Below are positions 55,481 to 64,000 of a stretch of DNA of 64,000 nt, piece by piece (position 1 is the stretch's first letter; each line of letters begins with the position of its first letter). The DNA is taken from assembly GCA_024138015.1 (NCBI GenBank), contig JAMXBB010000011.1:45780900-45844899 (forward strand), given 5' to 3'. The notes below the pieces were generated by a model that saw nothing but the letters and a program-made list of their open reading frames with translations, was not told where the DNA came from and searched no databases. Both the position numbers and the translations under genes were made by a program. The DNA is from Lumnitzera littorea (Eukaryota; Streptophyta; Magnoliopsida; Myrtales; Combretaceae).

Positions 55481-56394
55481 TGATGAGCTGTCGACTACTA
55501 GTCCTCTTACTCACATACAACTTCAAGGCCTCTAGTTTCTCACCCGAAGAATTCCTTCTCATCAACTTGCCAATGATAAGAAACTCTATGCAGAAGGAAG
55601 ATGGCTAAACTCCTTGACAATACCGAAAGGTTACACCAGCTTTGCTCCCTCTCTAGTGCTGATGCCAACTATTCCCTGGCCAAAGACTATGCCAAGTGAT
55701 CTGACTTCTCTGCTGCTGAGAGTCCCTATGAAGTAATGTGAGCTACCTCACCATAGCCGAGTACTCCTCTCTAGACATCCTTCCTATTCTTACAACATTA
55801 CTTCTAGTCTTGGCCTCTTTATCGTTGTAACATCTTGATTCTTCTCGTTTGTTGTGCTCATAGCATCTTAGTGCAAAGCCAATGTTGTACAACTACCTAT
55901 CCTTTTTATCTGACATTATACTACTTTTCTACTTTTGTCTTTTGTCCTTTTTATTCTTTTCGTATGTACTAAGAATCCCCTTTTTGTATATGTCTTTTTA
56001 TAATTTCTTTATTTACGATGTTACCTTAAGGACTTACTATAAATAGTCCCTTCTCCTTGTAGCTGGGGCATCTTACCTTATAGATACACATTGAATATGC
56101 TATTTTTATGAGACAACCCTCTCCAAGTCCACTTTCCATACACTTATCTAATCTTGTCGAGTAGCTCGGGATTAATGGCGAGTAAACCTTGGCATCAACT
56201 TGTATGTCATATTAAGTCAAGTGTCAAGTCGTGTTTTGTTTGTTGGTGTGTTATATCCTCCAAGCAACTTCACATCAACTACTCTAATCAGTTTGTAGAC
56301 CTACTCACTCTACTTTCTTTGATATTTCAAAGGACCTATTGGTTCAAATCTACTACAGTAAGTCCTAGTAATAACTGAGCTCTTTGGCATATCA
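55481..56394 (+). repeat. 5' LTR of copy A
   Basis: 914 bp, TGATGAGCTG to GCATATCA; aligns with 5637-4753 (minus). Contains the TATA box at 56038-56047 and the T-rich block CTTTTTGTATATGTC. Confidence 0.86.
56038..56047 (+). promoter_or_regulatory. LTR TATA box of copy A
   Basis: CTATAAATAG within GGACTTACTATAAATAGTCC. Same arrangement as in copy B. Confidence 0.6.
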
Positions 56395-56402
56395 TATAAT
56401 CC

Positions 56403-56420
56403 TAGTATCAAAGCTTAAGG
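56403..56420 (+). other. Primer-binding site of copy A
   Basis: TAGTATCAAAGCTTAAGG follows the LTR end after 8 bases; consensus in plants TGGTATCAGAGC (initiator Met-tRNA). Confidence 0.6.
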
Positions 56421-56591
56421 TTGTGGCTAAAAGCTGTATAGTGATAATTCCTACTTGTTTACCATTCAAGATACTCTATTTTTCATTTGGAAGAACAAAA
56501 AAAGTTCATAGTTCACAATTCATATCGTATTTATGTGTGCGTGTAAGGATTTCTTGTATGAAGAGTATTTCCTAAAGCATTGTTTTTGAGA

Positions 56592-57790
56592 ATATCGAAT
56601 CTTGGTGTTCAAGGAGAGATTAACAATGCCGAGAGTAATGCTCATGGTTGTAGTCAAGTTACCCAACAAACACCACTTGCTACTAATGTAGATACAAGAC
56701 CTTGCGGTTATTGTAGCTAATTTAGCTGTTTCAGTACGGAGAGTCTTAGAGACTTGGCAGAGAGAGAGAGTAGTTGAATAGGGCCAAGAAATGAGAGATA
56801 AGCCTATAAGGCAGATGAATGAATGGTTATTAGAAGCCTTTCCTATAAACCAAGCACTACTTCGTCATGTCGACAAAATGGTCAGAAGGAGGTTGGAGTT
56901 AGACAAAGTAGAAGAGTATGAAGAAGAAGAGGAACAGTATTTTAGGATTAATGAGTATGAGTTTAGAGCACCGAGAGGTGTCGAACATCTTAAGGTATAG
57001 ATTATGAGTTTCAATGAGTCTAGTAGTGCTGATGACTATCTGGATTGGGAGGAGAAGATCGAAAAAATATTCGACTTTCATGATTATGAAGATGTTGTCC
57101 GTATTCGAGTGGTCGCATTGTAATTTTCTAACTATGAGGCAATGTAGTGGAAGAAATTGCAAAATGTTCGCTTGAAGGCCTAACGTGAAATCCAACATGA
57201 ATGCAATGAAGAGAGTTTTGAGAAATAAGTTCATTCCTGAATACTATGAGTAGGACACTTTCCAACGTCTATAAGATTTAAGACAGGGTAACTGGTCAGT
57301 AGATGACTATGTTCAAGAATTTTAATTTCTCATGATTCGATGTGATGTCAATGAACCCAAGACACGAACTATCACAAGGTTCATTTCTGGACTAAGGATC
57401 GAGATTGGCAACATAGTGCAACTACAGAGTCTTGTGACTCTGGATGAAGCCATCAAAGTGGTATAAAGAGTCAAAAGGCAAAGGTAGAACCAGGTTAGTC
57501 GAATACCGACTAGCCGACCTATGTTACCAAATAAAAGCGACGTGCTAAGCTGATTAGTGAATGACCAAGCATCAAACAGTTCCAAGGTTGAACGTTGAGG
57601 GCAAGTGCCAAGCCAACTAGAAGAAGGCCGAGGTAAGAGCAAGTTTGAGGAACTTAAGGTTTGAAGAGACTAAGGTCAGAGCCCAGGAAGAAAGACTTGA
57701 GAAATCAAATGTTTTAAATGTCTCAGTTATGGATACGTGGCTAGTCATCTTTTGAACCACCGAATTATGACCATAACAAGGAAACAAGCC
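56592..57790 (+). pseudogene. gag of copy A, start codon lost
   Basis: ATA at 56592 stands where copy B has the ATG; the text ISNLGVQGEINNAES is otherwise parallel. Open piece 56791-57000 (RRLELDKVEEYEEEEEQYF), then SADDYLDWEEKIEKIFDFHD, and after breaks a zinc knuckle CFKCLSYGYVASHLLNHR, where the His is Tyr and the last Cys is Leu. Downstream acidic linker. Confidence 0.78.
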
Positions 57791-57939
57791 CAAATTTGAA
57801 GTAGAGAGTGTAAGCGAAGGAGAGGAAGAGATGGGAGTTAAGTAGATGCTAGAAGAGTTTTAGAAAGACCCCAATGCCGAGATGCCTCCTGAGGGTAATG
57901 CCGAGATCTCTTAGTGCTTTTTAAGTTAATGAGAATGAG

Positions 57940-58345
57940 CAAAGAGAGAACCTCTTCCATACAAATTGCTGAGTGAATAACAAGCTATGCACCTTAATCA
58001 TTGATGGAGGGAGTTGTACCAATGTCATAGCATAAGGGGTACTTAAGGCCATGAAATTGCCAGCCCTTCCATACCCTAAGCCGTACAAGATTCATTGGTT
58101 AAGCGAGAAAGGGGGGTTATACGTTGCTGATCAAGTTAGAGTATCAATTACCATTAGTGATAGGTATAAGGACAAGGTGTTGTGTGATGTCCTTCCTATA
58201 TGCACTTCTCACATATTACTCGGCCAACCATTGCTATTTGACTTAAGAGTATTACATGATGGGTATAAGAACACCTACATGTTCCAAAAGGATAGGAAGA
58301 AAATTATATTGACACCCATGAGTCCTAAAAAAGTGTAAGAAGCCC
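57940..58345 (+). pseudogene. Aspartic protease of copy A
   Basis: CTLIIDGGSCTNVIA gives DGGS for DSGS. Open frame 58051-58338: MKLPALPYPKPYKIHWLSEK, then SHILLGQPLLFDLRVLHDG. Best preserved protease in the chromovirus group here. Confidence 0.82.
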
Positions 58346-58619
58346 AAGAAAAGGTTAATAGATCACTATAGTAGAAGTCCTTAGTGATTTCCCGAGCTCA
58401 GTTTGCCCAAGAAGTCAAGGTTGAGGACTATGTGCTCCTTTTAGTTTGGAGAGACTTAAAGTTGAGAGAAGCCGAGCGCTTGCATGCTGAGGTGCTGCAA
58501 CTACTTCAACACTATGCCAACCTATTTCTTGCTGAGATGCTAAAATGATTACCTCCCTTAAGAGGCATTGAGCATTGCATTGACCTCCAGCTAAGAGCTA
58601 TCTTACCGAACTGACCTGC

Positions 58620-59435
58620 TTATAGGCTCAATCTTGAGCATGCAACCGAGCTAAAGAAACAAGTAGATAAGTTGGTAGACTACGAATATATCCAAAAGAG
58701 TATGAGCCCATGTGTTGTACCAGTCATGCTAGTATCAAAGAAAGACGGGTCATGGAGAATGTATATTAACAGCTATGCCATCAATAAAATTACTATTAAG
58801 TATTGATATCCAATCCTACAATTGGATGATATGCTCAATGAGCTGCATGGTGTACGCATCTTTTCAAAGATAGATCTAAAGAGTGGCTACCACCAAATAC
58901 AAATGAAATTAGGAGATGAATGGAAGATGGCCTTTAAGACACAAGATGGTCTATTTGAATGGATGGTGATGCCATTTGGTCTAACGAATGCGCCGAGTAC
59001 TTTTATGCGGCTTATGAATCATGTATTGAGGGCACTAATTGGCAAATGCGTTATGGTTTACTTTGATGACATTCTCGTTTACAATGTCAATCTCATCACC
59101 TATGTTGAACATTTAAGATTGGTGTTCAACATCTTTCGTACCGAAAGATTATTCGGTAACCTGAAGAAATGTGTGTTCTGTCAAAGCAAGGTTGTATTTC
59201 TCAGATATGTTGTTTTAAGGAAAGGATTTCAGGTTGATGATGAGAAAGTTAGAGCTATTCTTAAGTAGCTTATACTGACTATTGTTGTTGAAGTCAAGAG
59301 CTTCCATGGTCTAGCTTCGTTCTATCGAAGATTCATTCGAAACTTTAGTTCCATAACTACGTTGTTAACTGAATTGACCAGGAAGAACACTAAGTTTAGG
59401 TAGTTAAAGAAAGTGTAGAAGAGTTTTGAAGATAT
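58620..59435 (+). pseudogene. Reverse transcriptase of copy A
   Basis: SMSPCVVPVMLVSKKDGSWR, then open 58822-59268: RIFSKIDLKSGYHQIQMKL, GDEWKMAFKTQDGLFEWMV, MPFGLTNAPSTFMRLMNHVL, CVMVYFDDILVYN with intact YFDD. The connection KSFHGLASFYRRFIRNFS leads to the solo LTR insertion in ...SFEDI(59435). Confidence 0.9.
59431..59435 (+). repeat. Target site duplication, left (GATAT)
   Basis: GATAT before the insert, identical to 62372-62376. Confidence 0.85.
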
Positions 59436-62371
59436 TGTCACGCCCCGAAGCGGCAGAGTCGTAACAGCCCCGCCGTGTAAACCATCCTAAGATAGAAGTT
59501 GGCCTCACAACCGCTATCCTAGACCTGATCTACATAAGGCGTCCACAACTAACCCGCTTTGAAGTAGACAATTTGTAATTTAAATAAATCGTTTACCTAT
59601 AAAAGTGAGGAATTATATAGATATGTTATCATTCAATTATTGCAGTTAAAGTTTACAACATTTCTCTATAGTATATTCCCTAGTTATTACATCACTCGGA
59701 AATGAAAAATAATTCTAAAATAAAAACTTAGACCTTTAAATATGTGTTTATTCTTCAATGTTTTTCCTCACTCCCCAGGATCCAGCAGTTGCTAGCTTCT
59801 GAGTAATTGGTTGCCGCTTCTTAGCCAGCACCTGCACGACGTCTATAGGGATGTGAGCAACCACAGCTCAGTAAGTAGGGACGGAGGACTTAAAACTATA
59901 CCATACACACAACAAGGTTTTCAATCACTTATTAAGTGCAATGCATGTGCAAGCAAATGCCATCGCACGACGTTGTCCGGCCCGTCGTGAGATTAGAGAA
60001 ATTGCGCCCGCTCTAATCCAGGTTGAGGAGTTACCATTAATGCAACAGCTCACGACCAAACCCAGGCTTGTGTAATGGAGACCTTGCTCCTCCTGCGACT
60101 ACCTTCGAACCACTGTCTTCACCCCCGCCGCGACCTCCTCTCCTGTCACTTAGTTCGACTGAGGATGAAGAAGGGACCATTTTGCAATCCTGCGCTATCC
60201 CTTCCGAAGGGGTCGGTATTTGGCCGGAGAGTCCTAAATCCCCTAACGGGTTGCCATGCATGTTCGATTAAGATTACTGGTCGTATATTTGATTAAGTCC
60301 AATTTAGGGTGATCAATCATTACATACAATTCATACAGTATGTACCAGAGCAACAAATAGAATCATGGCATCACCCATAATCAAGCATATGCATACATTC
60401 AACTATCTAACAAGCACAACCAAGCATAATCTTAAGCCTCCAAAAATACAGCAACGTATTAATCCCAACTTACCTCGACTCCTCGCTCACTCACTCGAGG
60501 TCCGATCTGCTCAGGCCATCGCCGGTTATCCCTATAACACGAACGTGGTTTCAGCTTTTCATATAACTGTTATAGGTTCGTTTTATCCTATAATGCTTAT
60601 TGTTAGGTTTTGTTTACGGTTTAATATGCCTAATTATCTAGGTATTAAGTCTTTTATAATTATTCTAGGTTTAGGTTTAGGTTTGGGTTCGGTCTCGGTT
60701 TCCGCATCAATTTCCAAATTAGGTTTTGGTTCGATTTTTAAATCCTAAACATGCTCGAATCCTAATGTGAAATTAATTAAATTAAGCTCGAGTTTCCAAA
60801 TATCCTATTGGGCCTTAATTTAGTATTCTAAGCTATTTGGTACACGCTAGTCCTAATTAGGGTATCGGATTTATCCCCGATGTGAGAAAATCTTACTTTT
60901 TTATATAATTACCTAAAATTCAATCTTAATTCAGATTTAATATTATTCTGATTTTTACTCTAATATTATCTAAATAACCCTAATTTTTCCATATTTATTA
61001 ATTTACAATTTCACATATTACTAATTTCTTATATTACTTACCTAATTTCCTTAATTAACTATACTTAGTACCTAAATGCTAGGATTAGGGTTCCACTGCA
61101 GAGATTAACTTCCTTAAACATCTAATTAAGATCCAAATCAGTAATTAACATCCTAATCACCTAATTAACTCCAAATTACCCAATTTTTCCATCATTTTAG
61201 GGCTAAAAATTAACTTAAAAATTTCGAAAATTAATTTTAAAAAAAAATGGCTTCATATCACTGTTCTATGTCATATGAGCATCCTACAGAAAAATTTTGA
61301 GCCCCAAACTACATTCCTAAGCCTATTTAATTTCCGGTTTAATCATGCTCGGTTTTGAACAATTTGTTAAGGACCCTATATTTCCAGACATAATTAAACT
61401 AAATCAACATTTTTCCCTAAATCTAAATACAATAAAACCTCAGAATAACAAGTTTCATAATTTTCTGGACAAAATAACTAATTTTACAAAATTATACAAG
61501 AATCGGGCTGAAATTTGGACTCACTGGTTCAGGTGGCTCCGGCCACCGCGGGCCGCCGTGGCCTTGTCAGCCGGCCTGGGCGTTGCCACCGCTGTGTGGT
61601 GGTGGTGGCTGTCCACTCCCAGCTCCTCGTTTGGTGTGGGTTCCCTTTAAAACCCCTAACTGCACAGTTTTTCTTATTTTTTTTTAATTTCTGAATTTTC
61701 TCTTGAATTTTCAACTCTCTCTAATTTTTTCTGATTTGTATCTATCCAAATGAGCTTCTGAATTTTTCCTGCTATTTATAGACGTTTTTTGTAATTATTA
61801 TGCATTAATTTGAAAAGATTTTGTCAACTTTCCTTGATTTTTGGCTTTTTGTTTGTCCAATTCTTATTGGATAATTTTTCTTTTTCTGATTTGAACCTGT
61901 CATGACCTTATCTTGCTTCAGTTATCCACTTCTAATTTTTTTCTGATTTTTCTATAATTATTTTGTATTTTTCTTTAATTATTTACTTAATTTTCAGCCT
62001 ATTTCACTAATTACACGTATTTTTATCTACACGTAAATACATGTAGGGTGCACGTGAACATTCCTAAATATTATTTTGGTCATTCTAAAATTTTTAGTAT
62101 ACATATAATCTATCTTTAATAATTTATTAGTTATTATACTACACTTTTTGCCTTTTTGGTAATTAGCAGTTATTATACTTAAAATTTGAAAATTTTATAG
62201 TCTCCTATTTTACTACTTATTTTCTTAAATTTAAGTTTACAGGGTCATTTTTACTGGTATCTTGTTAAATAGTTTATAATTTGGGTTTGATCGGATCTTT
62301 TAACCGATCGCTCTAAACCTTGAGTTCTAAGTTCAATCCTACGGTTACTTGGCTGAACTTTGGGACTTACA
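59436..62371 (-). mobile_element. Solo LTR of a Tekay/Del-like element
   Basis: 2936 bp bounded by TGTCACGCCCC and GGGACTTACA, i.e. on the minus strand TGTAAGTCCC...GGGCGTGACA. A perfect target duplication GATAT lies at 59431-59435 and 62372-62376; removing the insert restores the RNase H sequence seen in copy B. No PBS, purine tract or coding domain is inside. Minus orientation is inferred from the GGGCGTGACA end and the CTTACTGAGC...GCTCAC block (59876-59850), both common at the 3' end of Tekay-type LTRs. Inference: LTR-LTR recombination product. Confidence 0.8.
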
Positions 62372-62376
62372 GATAT
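62372..62376 (+). repeat. Target site duplication, right (GATAT)
   Basis: GATAT after the insert, identical to 59431-59435. Confidence 0.85.
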
Positions 62377-62810
62377 GAAGTCCAAATTGATGTCTGCTCC
62401 AATACTCTCCCTGTTGGATTTCAAGAAAGTTTTTGAGGTAGAGTGTAATGCATTTAGCATCGGCATTGGTGCTATCCTTTTGCAAGAGCACCGATCAATT
62501 GCCTATTTCAGCGAGAAACTATGAGGAGCCACCCTGAATTACTCAGCTTATGATAAGGAGTTCTATGCCCTTATTTAAACACTATAGAATTGGCAGTATT
62601 ATCTATTGCCGAGAAAATTCATCATCTACCAAGATCATGAGTCTCTCAAGTATCTTCATAAGTAGCAAAAACTTTCTCAATGTCATGCCAAATGGGTTGA
62701 ATTCTTAGAGATTTCTACTACATCATCCAGTGTAAGAAAGAGAGCACCAATACTGTGGTCGATGCTCTCTCTCATTGTCATACCCTTATTATGACTATGT
62801 AAGCTAAGAT
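62377..62810 (+). pseudogene. RNase H of copy A
   Basis: SKLMSAPILSLLDFKKVFEV, then SIGIGAILLQEHRSIAYFSE and NYSAYDKEFYAL, YQDHESLKYL and CHAKWVEFLE. Continues the RT frame broken by the solo LTR. Few stops. Confidence 0.87.
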
Positions 62811-62879
62811 ACTTGGATTTGGCACCCTACCTAATCAATATGAGTACGACTAGTATTTTAGGCCTTCAGTGGCTAAGTG

Positions 62880-64000
62880 CAATGTTAGAGGTGTTATGGA
62901 TGGATTCTACTTAAGTCAGGGGCTCCTGATGAAAGGCAAGCAAGTTTGTGTGCCAAGTGGTTTAGCTATAGAACTACTCGTCTGTGAAGCTTATGCTAGA
63001 GGCTTGGCTAGCCATTTTTGAGAAAAGAAGACCTTTGAAATACTATAAGAATATTTCTACTGGCCTGGGATAATGAGGGATGTGTGTTGAGTTCTTTAGA
63101 GGTGCGAGGTGTATAAACATGCAAAAGGAAGGAGAGAACCGTACAAAGAGTATACACCCCTACTCGTACTTGAGCGCCCATGGATCGACCTAAGCATGGA
63201 TTTCATGTTCGGCTTTCCCCAAACACTAAGAAGACATGACTCAATTATGGTTATGGTTGATTGTTTCAGTAAGATAAGTCACTTCATTCCCTGCCATAGA
63301 ACTAATGATGCTTTATTTATTGCTAACCTATTTTTGTAGGAAGTTATACTTTTGTGTAGGCTATCAAGAAGTATTGTTTTTTATCATGATTCGAAGTTTA
63401 CAAGTTTTTTTAGAAAACCCCGTGGAGGAAACTTAGCACTAAGCTTATGTACAGTACTTCTTGCTACCCTCAAACAAATGGCCAAATTGAGGTAGTAAAT
63501 AGGACAGTTGGCAACCTTTTGCAAGTGGCTATGGGGAAGAATTTACATGATTAGGACCTATGCCTATTTGTCATTGAGTTCGCTTACAACAAATTATTTC
63601 GTAGCTTGATAGGAAGGTCATCTTTTGAGGTCATCTATGGACTTAAACTGAACTTGCCCTTAGATATAACTATCAGCTCAGCCATATAAGGGGAAAGTTA
63701 ATCTGGCTTACAGCGCGCCGAGGAATTCTAGAAGTTGCATCAAAAGGTTGTTAAATAATTGGCACGAATTATAGCTCGGCAGAAGGCATAAGGAAGCCGT
63801 AGAAGTAGACGAATGGTTTACAGCCTCAAAGACCTTGTTTAAGTCTACCTCAACAAGGAGCGTTTCCCTGATAAGAGGATGAACAAGCTTTCCCTTAGAT
63901 CAGACGGACCTTTTAAGATCCTTGAGTGCATCAATGACAATGCTTATGAGCTAAAGTTGCCTAACAGATACGGTGTATTTGCTACTTTTAATGTGGTTGA
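62880..64000 (+). pseudogene. Integrase of copy A, incomplete
   Basis: Zinc part near 62960-63120; open 63109-63339: PWIDLSMDFMFGFPQT with the first Asp, VMVDCFSKISHFIPCHRTND. The second Asp is Tyr (IVFYHDSKF, 63371-63397). Further QMAKLR-type frame breaks, and the C-terminal GPFKILECINDNAYELKLPN up to the window end, typical for chromovirus integrases ahead of a chromodomain, which would lie beyond 64000. Confidence 0.86.

Larger units (their letters stand above)
55481..64000 (+). mobile_element. Chromovirus copy A (CRM/Reina-type), incomplete at right
   Basis: 5' LTR, PBS, gag, protease, RT, then a 2.9-kb insertion, RNase H and integrase running off the window. It lies inside the integrase of X. 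Sister of copy B (1-5637). The 5-bp left flank is CTTTG; the right flank is beyond the window. Confidence 0.88.

Noticed and set aside
60037..60748. ORFs of 67-127 codons on both strands
   Set aside because: They lie within the solo LTR, overlap each other in different frames and match no family.

Overview
The window looks like gene-free heterochromatin of a flowering plant with a large genome. It is AT-rich, I recognise no intact host gene, tRNA or rRNA, and nearly every stretch belongs to a decayed Ty3/gypsy LTR retrotransposon. At least four lineages appear: chromoviruses with CRM/Reina-type reverse transcriptase (LTRs starting TGATG or TGATAG, about 0.9 kb), Tat/Ogre-type elements (LTRs starting TGTAGAC, about 2 to 2.5 kb), one Athila-type element (LTRs about 1.4 kb), and a 2.9 kb insertion that reads as a solo LTR of a Tekay/Del-like element. 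One further element with about 0.3 kb LTRs and no recognisable gag or pol is non-autonomous. Coding remnants carry many in-frame stops, most of them explained by C->T or G->A changes.

Layout. 1-5637 (minus): chromovirus B with its 5' LTR, gag, protease, RT, RNase H and part of integrase; it runs off the left edge. 5638-6065 and 16275-16920: pre-insertion DNA holding a broken minus-strand ORF of unknown function, split by 6066-16269 (plus), an Ogre-type element (Ogre1) that has gag but no pol. 16921-18993 (plus): chromovirus Y1 (5' LTR and gag). 18994-21201 (plus): chromovirus Y2 (5' LTR and gag), inserted in the gag of Y1. 21202-49818 (plus): Ogre2, inserted in the gag of Y2, with extra ORF1, gag, protease, RT, two RNase H domains and integrase. 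Ogre2 carries two nested guests: the non-autonomous element at 30551-35080 (minus), which splits the second RNase H, and the Athila-type element at 37936-47716 (minus), which splits the 3' LTR four bases from its start. 49819-52480: an inverted (minus) Ogre LTR with its primer-binding site, itself holding a chromovirus-like LTR fragment at 50879-51769. 52481-55480 (plus): chromovirus X (end of gag to integrase), perhaps the continuation of Y2. 55481-64000 (plus): chromovirus A, inserted in the integrase of X and interrupted at 59436-62371 by the solo LTR, which has a perfect 5-bp target duplication.

Nothing in the window looks able to move. All five integrase remnants have lost a catalytic aspartate, four of them as D->N, while the YxDD motifs of RT survive. 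The features most worth following are the 42/84-bp 3'UTR arrays with a shared hairpin core in both Ogre-type elements, the gag-only Ogre1, the GC-rich 18-bp minisatellite and 27-G tract in the non-autonomous element, the head-to-head Ogre LTRs, and the layered insertion order. Boundaries set by LTR termini and target duplications are good to the base or nearly so; domain boundaries inside coding remnants are approximate.
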